A DNA stretch of 64,000 nt from NCBI RefSeq assembly GCF_016860605.1, contig NZ_BNJR01000008.1, positions 1 through 64,000 of the forward strand, written 5' to 3'. The notes beneath the pieces were generated by a model. It made no database searches and was not told the DNA's origin. It saw only the letters and a list, made by a program, of their open reading frames with translations. The translations under genes were made by a program, and so were the position numbers. Positions within the stretch are counted from its first letter, which is position 1. Every line of letters begins with the position of its first letter. This DNA comes from Lentilactobacillus fungorum. GTDB taxonomy: Bacteria; Bacillota; Bacilli; Lactobacillales; Lactobacillaceae. This document shows, one piece after another, positions 29,316 to 38,282 of the stretch.

Positions 29316-29696
29316 ATGGCAAACGACTCAGAAGATTATATTAAGCAACACATGTTTGGCAATCCCCAAATCAAGCCCGACGAGAAACGAGCATTTTTAG
29401 GCAACTTTAGAGAACGAGTTGCGTTGGCGCTGACAATTAGCCAACTGCGTCAATCTCAAACCAACGAGATGGTCAACCAGGTGATTAACAATTATCCAGA
29501 ATACCGGATGTATCTCAATGGCAAAATGGATGACGAATTGATTGATCATTACATGGGTATGGCCATCGACCATCATTATCAGTTTACTGTATTGGTTCAA
29601 AATGGCGTCAGAGTTCCTGCCCACATTGGGCCAAATGATTTCGGCTTGGTCATCGCTTCGCCAACCGAAAAGGTAAAGCGGCGGATATTATTGTAA
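29316..29696 (+). CDS. yueI: YueI-family (DUF1694) protein
   Basis: 126 residues of a small soluble Firmicutes family of unknown function. The recognisable parts are an N-terminal MFGNPQIKPDEKRAFLG-like segment, FRERVALALTISQL, and a C-terminal FTVLVQNGVRVPAHIGPNDFGLVIAS core. Members have a ribonuclease- or L30e-like fold by prediction; the role is unknown. GGGAG ten bases ahead of ATG. It stands alone, divergent from the TPR-like gene and upstream of the pxp cluster. The following 400 bases contain no convincing gene. Confidence 0.85.
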   Translation: MANDSEDYIKQHMFGNPQIKPDEKRAFLGNFRERVALALTISQLRQSQTNEMVNQVINNYPEYRMYLNGKMDDELIDHYMGMAIDHHYQFTVLVQNGVRVPAHIGPNDFGLVIASPTEKVKRRILL

Positions 29697-30062
29697 CGCA
29701 CAAAATTGGGCACTTACACTTAGAAGGAAGCTTCTGTCCAGCGAAATATATTTCAACCCGGTCGCTAGAAAATTATCTTTAACTGATTTTCTGATTAAAC
29801 TGACTTAGGCTTGAGTTGCTTCTTAGTTTCGCCCGTTTTAGCTCAGTCGGCCCATTCACATACATCAAAACAATTCATTCCCCATCGGGCCACCAACATC
29901 CTGGCAAAGGACATTGGCGGCCCGATCACCATTTATGAGATTAATTGTCTACCATCTATTTTGATGCCCAACAACGCTTTTGCTGGTAAATCCGCCATCT
30001 TTCGCGCTAAAATTGAATTTGACAAACATTAGTTCACAGATTAATATTATTTTTAACTAATT

Positions 30063-30090
30063 TTGTTGCTTAATTTCTAATAATTATACA
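30063..30090 (+). promoter_or_regulatory. candidate pxp operon promoter
   Basis: TTGTTG (30063-30068), 16 bases, TATACA (30085-30090). The leader would be only about 14 bases before pxpB. Confidence 0.45.
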
Positions 30091-30110
30091 CATTGAATCG
30101 AGGTTCGCTC

Positions 30111-30836
30111 ATGAAGCGCTATCAATTAGTTCCTGTTGGTGATCAAGCAATTTCAATCGAATTTCCAAACGAAATTAATCCTCAAGTTAACTTGCGACTC
30201 CAAGCACTCGCTCGAATCATTATTCAATCCAAGCTGGCCGGGGTCCAAGCTGTCATTCCTGCCTACCATACCCTAATGGTTACTTATGACGCCATGACCA
30301 CAACTTTGGCGTCATTAGAACATCAGCTCAAGCAACTGATTGACGACCAGCTGACAGCCCCATTGCCGCCTAGACGAACGCTATTTATTCCGGTTTGCTA
30401 TGAAGAACCTTACGGACCAGATCTAGCCGATGTTGCTGACTATGCCGGCATTTCAGCTGCTGATGTGATTAAAAAGCATACCGAAAAATCCTATCTCATT
30501 TATTTTCTTGGCTTTTTACCAGGATTTGCTTATATGGCTAGCGTCGATAAGCAGATTGCAATGCCCCGGCTCTCCAAGCCGCGGGTTAAGATTCCCGCCG
30601 GCAGTGTGGGCATCGCCGGGATTCAAACCGGTTTTTATCCCGTTACCTCCCCCGGCGGCTGGCGTTTAATTGGCAAGACGCCGTTGACCCTGTATCGACC
30701 AGATGCCCCGGAGCCGTTTTATCACGCCGGCGACGAAATTAAGTTTGAGGCGATCGATAAGCCGACTTTTAAGGCAATCAAACAGGCCGATCAACTTGGT
30801 CACTATCAAGTAAAGGTGGTGAGCGAAAATGCCTAA
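30111..30836 (+). CDS. pxpB: 5-oxoprolinase subunit PxpB (KipI/AHS1)
   Basis: 241 residues, AHS1 domain over nearly the full length. FLPGFAYMAS (about 140), PRVKIPAGSVGIAGIQTGFYP (split core about 160-180) and SPGGWRLIGKTPL are diagnostic. With PxpC it forms the ATP-dependent unit that opens 5-oxo-L-proline to glutamate together with PxpA. The same AHS1+AHS2 pair is also homologous to the carboxyltransferase half of urea carboxylase. ATG at 30111 follows GAGG by seven bases; an upstream TTG (30093) lacks a site. It overlaps pxpC by eight bases. Confidence 0.93.
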   Translation: MKRYQLVPVGDQAISIEFPNEINPQVNLRLQALARIIIQSKLAGVQAVIPAYHTLMVTYDAMTTTLASLEHQLKQLIDDQLTAPLPPRRTLFIPVCYEEPYGPDLADVADYAGISAADVIKKHTEKSYLIYFLGFLPGFAYMASVDKQIAMPRLSKPRVKIPAGSVGIAGIQTGFYPVTSPGGWRLIGKTPLTLYRPDAPEPFYHAGDEIKFEAIDKPTFKAIKQADQLGHYQVKVVSENA

Positions 30837-31863
30837 CTTATCAGTAGTTCAACCGGGATTGCAAACAACGGTTCAAGATCTGGGACGCATCACTCACCAA
30901 ATCGATGGCTTCCCAACGTCTGGCAGTATGGACCAAGCTGCCCATCGATTAGCCAATCTGCTGGTTGACAATCCCGGCAAGACTGCCGTACTTGAGTTCG
31001 CGTTAGTTGGCCCCACCCTTGTTTTTCGAACCGAGACATTCATTGCATTAACCGGCGGCCAGTTTTCTCCTAGTTTAAATGGCAAACCAATTCCCCAAAA
31101 TCAGGCCATTCGAATTCAAAAAAATGACCGCCTGACAATTGGTGCTGTCGAAACTGGCCGGTATGGTTATCTGGCCATCAAAGGCGGCATTCAAGTCCCT
31201 CCCGTGATGGGCAGCCGCTCGACTACCCTGAGGATTGGCATCGGTGGCTTTCATGGCCGGGCATTGGCTGCCGGTGACCAGCTGCCAATCACCACTCAAA
31301 ACGTCTTGTCAGCCTATGCCCATCGCCAAGTTTCCCAACAATTTCTAAAGCATTTTTGCGACCCGCTCTTGATGCTGCAAAGCCCTTTAACCATTAGAAT
31401 TTTGAAAGGCCCCCAATGGCACCTGTTTTCAACTCAAGACCACCAGCGACTCCAACATCAGCAATATCGATTAACTGCCGATGTTGACCGAATGGGTTAT
31501 CGACTAGCAGGCAAACCACTCGTTACCCAACTAAAAAGCCTTCTCTCGGAAGCAACCGTATTTGGTGGTATTCAACTTACGACTGATGGCCAGCCAATTG
31601 TGTTACTAGCCGATCGGCAAACAACTGGCGGCTACCCGGTCATCGCTACCGTTTTAACGGCAGATATTGGTAAATTGGTGCAATGTCAACCTCATCAGCT
31701 CATCCAATTTCAGCTAACTGATCTGCAAACAGCTCAGGCTGAATTGCACCGGCAAACCGAATTGCTTCAACGGCTCAAAGTCAGCTTTATCGATCAACGC
31801 TATCAAAATCCAATTGGCATTAATCGAGCAGCAGCGCAACGAATCCGTAGACTTTTTCCTTAG
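30829..31863 (+). CDS. pxpC: 5-oxoprolinase subunit PxpC (KipA/AHS2)
   Basis: 344 residues, AHS2 domain (VQPGLQTTVQDLGR at the start, SGSMDQAAHRLANLLV, and GGYPVIATVLTADIGKLVQC near the end are characteristic). It pairs with PxpB. The TAG stop codon is the first three bases of a hairpin repeat (TAGGACAGCT), so the C-terminus abuts the repeat exactly. The homologous module in urea carboxylase transfers a carboxyl group from biotin, which is relevant because accB and accC follow. Confidence 0.92.
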   Translation: MPNLSVVQPGLQTTVQDLGRITHQIDGFPTSGSMDQAAHRLANLLVDNPGKTAVLEFALVGPTLVFRTETFIALTGGQFSPSLNGKPIPQNQAIRIQKNDRLTIGAVETGRYGYLAIKGGIQVPPVMGSRSTTLRIGIGGFHGRALAAGDQLPITTQNVLSAYAHRQVSQQFLKHFCDPLLMLQSPLTIRILKGPQWHLFSTQDHQRLQHQQYRLTADVDRMGYRLAGKPLVTQLKSLLSEATVFGGIQLTTDGQPIVLLADRQTTGGYPVIATVLTADIGKLVQCQPHQLIQFQLTDLQTAQAELHRQTELLQRLKVSFIDQRYQNPIGINRAAAQRIRRLFP

Positions 31864-32132
31864 GACAGCTACGCAAAGCAAAAGTCTGTGCATAAGCACC
31901 TTTAACAAAAATTCCAAGCCCGGGAATTTCTATCTGAGGAGCCTTACACTCCGACGGCCGTGAAACGCCTAGCCTACCTGGCGCTTTCTAACCGCTTTGC
32001 TTAGCTCACTTTTTTAGGACAGCTGCGCAAAGCAGAAACTTCCGCATAAAACATCTTGGCCAAAAATCCAGGCCCGGGATTTCCGGCCAAGATGCCTTAT
32101 GCTCCAGTTTCTAACCGCTTTGCTCCGCTCAC
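31861..32132 (+). repeat. hairpin-repeat array 2 (two type-A units)
   Basis: Units at 31861-32010 and 32015-32132, between pxpC and accB. The first is degenerate with about 30 extra bases in its 3' arm; the second has the ATCTTGGCC/GGCCAAGAT inner stem. The array ends four bases before the TAGGAGG ribosome binding site of accB. Confidence 0.9.
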
Positions 32133-32149
32133 TTTTTAGGAGGACGCAA

Positions 32150-32554
32150 ATGAACATTGACTTAATTCAAGCACTTGCCAAAATATTAAAAGATAATCAA
32201 CTTTCAGAGTTAACGTATCAAAATGGTAATAGAAAGCTCAAACTCAAACAACAATTGGAAAAAAGTATCGGCCGGCCCGAACCGCCAGTGAGTATCGAAA
32301 ATACTAGCCCTCAAGACGAACAAAAAGTCATTACCGCACCAACGATTGGCACCTTTTACACGTCTAAATCACCATCCGACCCGCCATTTGTGTCAGTTGG
32401 TGATCACATTGAGGTTGGCGACACAATTGGCATTATCGAGGCAATGAAAGTTATGAACGAAATCAAAGCCGATAAGGCCGGGATTATCAAAGAAATCCTT
32501 GTCACAAACGGCCAAGGAGTTGAATTTGATGAACCAATTATTCAGCTCGCATAA
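32150..32554 (+). CDS. accB: Biotin carboxyl carrier protein
   Basis: 134 residues. The biotinyl domain occupies the C-terminal 75 residues, with the biotin-accepting Lys in EAMKVMNEI (about residue 103); the N-terminal part is the usual helical/linker segment. TAGGAGG lies seven bases before ATG 32150; a longer reading starting inside the upstream repeat is not credible. The position between pxpC and accC indicates service to the oxoproline cluster rather than to fatty-acid synthesis, since no accA/accD are near (inference). Confidence 0.93.
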   Translation: MNIDLIQALAKILKDNQLSELTYQNGNRKLKLKQQLEKSIGRPEPPVSIENTSPQDEQKVITAPTIGTFYTSKSPSDPPFVSVGDHIEVGDTIGIIEAMKVMNEIKADKAGIIKEILVTNGQGVEFDEPIIQLA

Positions 32555-33908
32555 GCCAGTTAAGCAATGGCCTTTTCATAAAGTCCTTATCGCTAACCGT
32601 GGCGAAATTGCCGTTCGTATCATTCGCGCGTGTCGCCAATTAGGATTGGAATCGGTCGCCATCTACTCAACCGCTGATAAAGACGCTCTTCATACTAAAT
32701 TAGCTGATTCAGCAGTTTGCATTGGCCCCGCGAACGCCGCTAATAGCTATCTCAACATCAATAACATTATTACGGCTGCCCAGGTTACCGGTGCCGACGC
32801 GATTCATCCTGGTTATGGTTTTTTATCCGAAAACGCCGATTTTGCTCGGGCCTGCGAACAGAACCACTTAATTTTTATCGGTCCAAGCGCTGATGCCATT
32901 TCACTACTTGGCAATAAAGAACAAGCCCGACAAACAATGGTTCAAGCCGGGATGCCGCTTGTCAAGGGTAGTCCAACAGTTTTAACCGATTCAAAGGCGG
33001 CGTTAACGGAAGCCAAAAAGATCGGCTTTCCGATCATGATCAAGGCTAGTGCAGGCGGTGGCGGTAAAGGGATGCGAGTCGTCCAGTACCCAGAACAGTT
33101 TGAAAGTACCTTTGATCTTTGCCAAGATGAGGCTCGTTCAGCTTTTGATGACGACCATATGTATTTAGAACAATACCTTACCCATCCGCGCCACATTGAG
33201 ATTCAACTGATTGCTGATCAGGGCGGCAACACCTTAGCCATTGGTGAAAGAGACTGTACGATTCAAGCCAATCACCAAAAAGTAATGGAAGAAGCCCCGG
33301 CCCCTTCACTTGACGACACTACTCGCCAGCAAATGTTTACGATAAGCGAACAAGCCGTCGCCCACATTCATTACGAAGGTGTTGGCACGGTAGAGTTTCT
33401 ATATAACGGCCCCGGCGCCTTTTACTTCATGGAAATGAACACCCGGATCCAAGTTGAACATCCCATTACTGAACAAACCACTGGCTTAGATTTAATTGAA
33501 GCTCAATTTCGAGTTGCTGCCGGCGAGCCCTTAGTTGACAGCCGACCAACAGTTGCGAACTACGCGCTGGAATGTCGAATCACGGCGCTAACGCCTGGGA
33601 CTATCTCCGGCCTTCATTTACCCGGTGGCTTAGGCATTCGCGTTGATACTGCCCTATATCAAGGCTATAACGTCCCGCCAAACTACGATGCCATGATTGC
33701 CAAGCTAATCGTTTATGGGCCAAATCGTAACGTGGTATTAACTAAAATGCGCAACGCTATCGATGAAACCGTGATTGCCGGTATTTCAACGAATTTAGAA
33801 CTATTAGCCCAACTCCTAGCCGAACCTGATTTGATCGCGGAAAAAACCGATGTCAACTGGCTGGATCATCTGTTAGCAGCAAAGGAGGAAGATTCTTATG
33901 ACAACTAA
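32529..33908 (+). CDS. accC: Biotin carboxylase
   Basis: 459 residues. ATP-grasp biotin carboxylase: KVLIANRGEIAVRIIRACR at the N-terminus, the glycine-rich GGGGKGMR (about residue 178), and EMNTRIQVEHPITEQTTG (about 305) with the catalytic Glu/Arg. It carboxylates the biotin of AccB using bicarbonate and ATP. ATG 32529 is nine bases after AAGGAG; it overlaps accB by 26 bases and the next gene by 11, so all are coupled. It differs from a stand-alone fatty-acid biotin carboxylase only by context. Confidence 0.93.
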   Translation: MNQLFSSHKPVKQWPFHKVLIANRGEIAVRIIRACRQLGLESVAIYSTADKDALHTKLADSAVCIGPANAANSYLNINNIITAAQVTGADAIHPGYGFLSENADFARACEQNHLIFIGPSADAISLLGNKEQARQTMVQAGMPLVKGSPTVLTDSKAALTEAKKIGFPIMIKASAGGGGKGMRVVQYPEQFESTFDLCQDEARSAFDDDHMYLEQYLTHPRHIEIQLIADQGGNTLAIGERDCTIQANHQKVMEEAPAPSLDDTTRQQMFTISEQAVAHIHYEGVGTVEFLYNGPGAFYFMEMNTRIQVEHPITEQTTGLDLIEAQFRVAAGEPLVDSRPTVANYALECRITALTPGTISGLHLPGGLGIRVDTALYQGYNVPPNYDAMIAKLIVYGPNRNVVLTKMRNAIDETVIAGISTNLELLAQLLAEPDLIAEKTDVNWLDHLLAAKEEDSYDN

Positions 33909-34689
33909 TTTGGCAACGTTATCTCCCGTTGAGTTACGCCATCTCATCCGCACCGGTGAATTTGCTGGCCCCACCAGTGGTTTGGCGGCCGGTTACACCC
34001 AAGCAAACTTAGTCATCTTGCCAAAATCTTGGGCCTACGACTTTTTATTATTTACCCAACGAAATCCACGGCCATGTCCAGTACTAGAAGTCAGCGATAC
34101 TGGCAGCCGTAAGCTCCATGATTTTGCACAAGATATTGATCTGGCTAACGACTTTCCAAAGTACCGCATCTATCGGGACGGCATCTTGGAGAAAGAAGTC
34201 ACGTCAGTAGCCGATATTTGGCAGGACGATTTTGTCAGCTTCATTATTGGCTGCAGCTTCTCGTTTGAATCCGAGCTACTAGCTGCCGGCATTGAAGTCC
34301 GCAATATTACTGAAAAAGTGAACGTCCCAATGTACAATACAACCATCCCGTTAAAGTCGGCTGGTCCGTTTCATGGCAACATGGTCGTCTCCATGCGTCC
34401 CATCTCAGAGAGTCAAATTCCCGTTGCCGTCCAGGTGACTGGCGCAATGCCAAAAGTTCACGGTGCCCCCATTCAAATTGGCGATCCACAAGCAATCGGC
34501 ATCAACCACCTTGACCAGCCAGATTATGGTGATCCAGTGACGATCAAAACTGGGGAACAGCCCGTCTTTTGGCCGTGTGGCGTCACCCCGCAAAACGCTA
34601 TTATGCAAACCAAGCCGCCACTGGTGATTACCCACGCACCCGGCCATATGTTAGTAACCGACGTTGTTAATGCCACGCTAAAATACTGA
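33898..34689 (+). CDS. DUF1445 putative hydro-lyase / D-glutamate cyclase-like
   Basis: 263 residues, YcsI/DUF1445 family, full length. The family core CSFSFESELLAAGIEVRN (about 118-135), MYNTTIPL, and WPCGVTPQNAI (about 222) with conserved Cys are visible. Members include the enzymatic part of D-glutamate cyclase, which interconverts D-glutamate and D-5-oxoproline; that activity would fit this cluster, but is not proven for this branch. It overlaps accC by 11 bases and precedes pxpA by 17. Confidence 0.87.
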   Translation: MTTNLATLSPVELRHLIRTGEFAGPTSGLAAGYTQANLVILPKSWAYDFLLFTQRNPRPCPVLEVSDTGSRKLHDFAQDIDLANDFPKYRIYRDGILEKEVTSVADIWQDDFVSFIIGCSFSFESELLAAGIEVRNITEKVNVPMYNTTIPLKSAGPFHGNMVVSMRPISESQIPVAVQVTGAMPKVHGAPIQIGDPQAIGINHLDQPDYGDPVTIKTGEQPVFWPCGVTPQNAIMQTKPPLVITHAPGHMLVTDVVNATLKY

Positions 34690-34706
34690 AAGGAAGCAAT
34701 TTCATC

Positions 34707-35456
34707 ATGACAACAATTGATTTAAACAGTGATCTTGGCGAAAGTTATGGTCGTTACCATCTTGGTAATGACGATCAGGTCATTCCACTAATTAGTTCAG
34801 CCAACATCGCCTGCGGCTTTCACGCCGGCGATCCAGATGTCATGTACCAGACCGTTTTAATGGCTGAATCAGCTGGCATTGGCGTTGGCGCCCACCCTGG
34901 GTTTCCAGATCTCGATGGGTTTGGCCGTCGGCGAATGGATATGAGCTTGGAGGCGGTTACCCATATGGTCACTTACCAAGTCGCCGCCCTAGCTGGTTTC
35001 ACAAAAACTCATCACCTGCATCATGTCAAGGCCCACGGTGCTCTTTATAACGCAGCCGGAAAAGATTTAGCATTGGCAACTGCAATCTGCAAAGGGATTA
35101 AGGCCGAAGACCCTCACTTGATGGTCTATGCCCTTTCAAATAGCGCCTTAGTGACAGCCGCTCAAAACCTTGGATTACCAGTCGCCCAAGAAGTCTTTGC
35201 GGATCGAAATTACCAGGCTGACGGCAGTTTAGTGCCCCGAAGCCAAGCAAATGCCGTTTTGCATGATCCTGATGAAATTGCCAAACGAACAATTTCAATG
35301 ATTAAGACCCAATCCGTTCAGGCGGTTACCGGTGAAACGGTGCCACTCAAAGTTGACTCAATTTGTGTTCATGGTGATAATGGTGCAGCTCTAGAAATTG
35401 TTAAGCACCTCACCAAAGCATTGAACCAAGAAGGAATTGCCATTAAAACCCGTTAA
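34707..35456 (+). CDS. pxpA: 5-oxoprolinase subunit PxpA (LamB/YcsF)
   Basis: 249 residues, complete LamB_YcsF family. DLNSDLGESYG at the N-terminus, NIACGFHAGDP (about 31-41), GVGAHPGFPD and HHVKAHGALYN carry the conserved acidic and His residues of the metal-dependent active site. With PxpBC it hydrolyses 5-oxoproline. AAAGGAAGC is upstream. It ends 34 bases before a hairpin-repeat array. Confidence 0.93.
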   Translation: MTTIDLNSDLGESYGRYHLGNDDQVIPLISSANIACGFHAGDPDVMYQTVLMAESAGIGVGAHPGFPDLDGFGRRRMDMSLEAVTHMVTYQVAALAGFTKTHHLHHVKAHGALYNAAGKDLALATAICKGIKAEDPHLMVYALSNSALVTAAQNLGLPVAQEVFADRNYQADGSLVPRSQANAVLHDPDEIAKRTISMIKTQSVQAVTGETVPLKVDSICVHGDNGAALEIVKHLTKALNQEGIAIKTR

Positions 35457-35490
35457 TTTGGACTCTGGCAGGTTTTAACGCTCGCTTTAT

Positions 35491-35734
35491 TAGGACAGCT
35501 GTGCAAAGCAGAAAGCTCCGTGTAAGCACCTCAGCCACAAATCCCAAACCCAGGGATTTCTGTCTGAGGAGCCTTACACTCCGCTTTCTAAGCGCTTTGC
35601 TCCGCTCACTTTACTTAGGACAGCTGCGCAAAGCAGAAACTTCCGCATAAAACATCTTGACCAAAAATCCAAGCCCGGGATTTCCGGCCAAGATGCCTTA
35701 TGCTCCAGTTTCTAACCGCTTTGCTCCGCTCACT
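35491..35734 (+). repeat. hairpin-repeat array 3 (two type-A units)
   Basis: Units at 35491-35610 and 35616-35734, between pxpA and the Nramp-like gene. Same orientation relative to the downstream gene as at arrays 1, 2, 4 and 5; the array ends just before GAAAGG. Confidence 0.9.
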
Positions 35735-35754
35735 TACTTTGAAAGGAAATGCCC

Positions 35755-36975
35755 ATGAAAAATCCACAAGTTCCTACTAACCCAGATAACAAACGACTTA
35801 GAAGTGCTGCCTTGGGTGCTGCGTTCCTAATGGCGATGGCTGCCGTTGGCCCAGGCTTTTTGACTCAGACTGCAACCTTTACCGGCCAATTAGGAGCTAA
35901 CTTTGGGTTTGCCATTCTGGTTTGTATTATTGTCGATATCATCGTTCAACTCAATATCTGGCGAATCATCATCGTTTCCGGTAAACGGGCGCAGGTGATT
36001 GCCAACGAAGTCTTTCCAGGCCTAGGATATCTTCTCTCGTTCCTAGTTGCCATGGGCGGTTTATTCTTCAATATTGGTAACATTGGTGGGGCCGGCTTAG
36101 GTTTAAACGTTTTATTTGGTATCTCCCCTGAAAATGGCGCACTCATTGCTGCCGCTATCGCAATCATCGTCTTAATCATTAAAAACGCCTTGAAAGCAAT
36201 GGATATTACCGTCCAAATTCTTGCCGTCATCAAAATTGGCATCTTGCTTTATATTTTGTCCGTTATGACTGTTCCGTATGGGACCGCAGCGGTTCACGCC
36301 TTTGACCCTTCCAACGTTAACTTTTACTCAATCGTAACGATTGTTGGTGGTACAGTAGGTGGTTATATCTCGTTTTCCGGCGGTCACCGATTATTGGAGG
36401 GCGGCGCTCATGGTCCTCAAAGTATCAAATACGTAAATGAAGGCGCCTTAACCGGCATTGGGATTGCCTCAGTCATTCGGGTCATGCTTTTCTTAGCTGG
36501 TCTGGCCGTCGTAACGGCTGGATTCAAGTTAGATCCAGCTAATCCAGCTGCTTCCATTTTCAAATACGCTGCTGGCAACTTTGGCTATAAGTTCTTTGGT
36601 TTACTGTTATTTGCTTCAGGGATGTCCTCGACGCTTGGGTCAACCTTTACGTCAACCTCATTTTTGGACTATGCCGTCAGCGACCGTGGTGGGGCGATGT
36701 TTAAGCGGTATCGCAGTAGCTTTATTATCGGTTTCATCATTGTTTCAACTGCTATTTTTTATTTTATTGGCAATCCAGCCCAAGTGTTGGTCGTCGTCGG
36801 TGCCTTAAACGGCTTTGTCTTACCAATTGCCCTGGCAATCTTATTGCTTGCTTCTAGAAAGCAGCCGATTATGGGCATTCAATATCATCACCCGGCCTGG
36901 CTCACCTGGACTGGTTGGCTCGTTGTTATCTTTATGGCTTACGCAGGTGTCCGCACGATCATGGGCTTATTCTAA
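35755..36975 (+). CDS. Nramp-like transporter (YcsG type)
   Basis: 406 residues, about 11 membrane helices, divergent Nramp (NRAMP-related) branch found next to oxoprolinase genes. The helix-1 region reads GPGFLTQT instead of the DPGN of true metal transporters, so metal transport is doubtful; uptake of 5-oxoproline or a related substrate is plausible from context only. GAAAGG favours the ATG at 35755 over one two codons upstream. It is separated from pxpA by repeat array 3 and closed by a strong terminator. Confidence 0.85.
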   Translation: MKNPQVPTNPDNKRLRSAALGAAFLMAMAAVGPGFLTQTATFTGQLGANFGFAILVCIIVDIIVQLNIWRIIIVSGKRAQVIANEVFPGLGYLLSFLVAMGGLFFNIGNIGGAGLGLNVLFGISPENGALIAAAIAIIVLIIKNALKAMDITVQILAVIKIGILLYILSVMTVPYGTAAVHAFDPSNVNFYSIVTIVGGTVGGYISFSGGHRLLEGGAHGPQSIKYVNEGALTGIGIASVIRVMLFLAGLAVVTAGFKLDPANPAASIFKYAAGNFGYKFFGLLLFASGMSSTLGSTFTSTSFLDYAVSDRGGAMFKRYRSSFIIGFIIVSTAIFYFIGNPAQVLVVVGALNGFVLPIALAILLLASRKQPIMGIQYHHPAWLTWTGWLVVIFMAYAGVRTIMGLF

Positions 36976-36978
36976 ATT

Positions 36979-37026
36979 AAAAAGTGCCTGGCAACGACTC
37001 AACTTGAAGTCATTGCCAGGCACTTT
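36979..37026. terminator. bidirectional terminator
   Basis: A long stem (AAAGTGCCTGGCAA with TTGCCAGGCACTTT) serving the convergent Nramp-like and azlD genes; the better T-run is on the minus strand. Confidence 0.85.
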
Positions 37027-37038
37027 ATGTATCTTCAT

Positions 37039-37371
37039 CTAAACAACCATCGCAAGCAGAAAAACTGCACATAAGCCGAGGACAACCGAAATTGCCATCG
37101 AACGTGTCCAATAAGCAATCCCAATGACGATCACCGCAGCGATCATTTCAGGAGCACGGTTAACAACTGAAACAACGTAATCAGGCGTGATAAAAATATC
37201 TTTGACGACCAGTGCTGTAAACAAAGATACGGGAATATACCGCATCCATTCATTGAACCAATTGGGGATCTTTCTGGTTCTAAAAAACATTAGTGGAATT
37301 AAGCGAGGCGCAAACGCCACACAAAAACATCCTAATATTAACCAAACATGCTGTGTCGTGTTCCATTCCAT
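37039..37371 (-). CDS. azlD: AzlD-type branched-chain amino acid exporter small subunit
   Basis: 110 residues with four hydrophobic helices and the AzlD-family motif RLIPLMFF...IPNWFNEWMRYIPV. It forms the small subunit of the AzlCD exporter of branched-chain amino acids or analogues. It starts 11 bases after the azlC stop. Confidence 0.88.
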   Translation of the reverse strand: MEWNTTQHVWLILGCFCVAFAPRLIPLMFFRTRKIPNWFNEWMRYIPVSLFTALVVKDIFITPDYVVSVVNRAPEMIAAVIVIGIAYWTRSMAISVVLGLCAVFLLAMVV

Positions 37372-37382
37372 ACGAACTACTC

Positions 37383-38162
37383 CTACTCATCAACGTCTTC
37401 AGGTGAACCAGCTGGATTCTTAATATGTCTTAATAAGCTGCTGTCGGGAAAATACTTTCTGATTGATGCCTCTGCCATAAAACCAATGAATGAAGCCGCC
37501 AGCGTTGAAAGAACCAGTCCCAACGTTGATTTGGTCAAAACCATAAAGTAAGCCGCTAAGAATCCCGACAAAATACAAATTAAAATAATCAACCCATTTT
37601 TTAACTGAACCACAATCATGTACAAGAACAAAGCCGTTAAAGCAAAATGGACAATTGTTAAGTCAATGTGAATGGCACTTCCAATCAAACTACCAATAAT
37701 ATTGCTGACCGTCCAAAAAGCCAACGTCATATGTTCAACGTGAAGCGCTTCTTTGGGGGTAAACTTTTTATCCGTTGAAAATTTTAAATAGTTTAAAGCG
37801 TAATTTTCATCATTCATTGAAGCCGCAAAAAGAGCTGTGAAACCAAGTGATTGCCCGTGTAAATACTTTGAAAGGCTGGACCCCAGTAATGCATACCGCA
37901 GTTCAAGAAAGAACATCATCAAAATAACTGAATACATTGGTGCGCTGGTTGCCAGTAGTGACGCAATTAAAAATTGGGCTCCACCGGAAAAAACCATAAC
38001 TGACACCATTAAAGTGGTCCAAACGTTAAATCCAGAAGCGTTCAACAAGATACCACAAGCCAAACCAATTGGAATATAGCTTAAATCAACTGGCAGCGAA
38101 GCGTCTAAAATGCGCCGCCAATACGGCTCTTGTTCCCTAGACTTCGCAATGTTTTTACCCAA
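37383..38162 (-). CDS. azlC: AzlC-family amino acid exporter large subunit
   Basis: About 259 residues, six to eight membrane helices; DLSYIPIGLACGILL, MVFSGGAQFLIASLL and LELRYALLGSSLSKYL are family signatures. It exports branched-chain amino acids with AzlD. GGAGG lies seven bases before the TTG at 38162; an earlier TTG at 38186 has no site. The two genes form a bicistron. Confidence 0.88.
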   Translation of the reverse strand: MGKNIAKSREQEPYWRRILDASLPVDLSYIPIGLACGILLNASGFNVWTTLMVSVMVFSGGAQFLIASLLATSAPMYSVILMMFFLELRYALLGSSLSKYLHGQSLGFTALFAASMNDENYALNYLKFSTDKKFTPKEALHVEHMTLAFWTVSNIIGSLIGSAIHIDLTIVHFALTALFLYMIVVQLKNGLIILICILSGFLAAYFMVLTKSTLGLVLSTLAASFIGFMAEASIRKYFPDSSLLRHIKNPAGSPEDVDE

Positions 38163-38282
38163 AAGGATTCCTCCATTATAACGCAATGACTACCCTGCTC
38201 CATGTAATATTTGTGTAAACACAATCCACGTACAATTATATTGGATATGGATCAATTAATAAACACTTTAAGCAAATGTTTT

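Noticed and set aside
29811-30032. A 73-codon plus-strand frame between yueI and pxpB.
   Set aside because: No ribosome binding site, no recognisable domain, and it starts at a non-ATG codon; kept only as possible decayed sequence.
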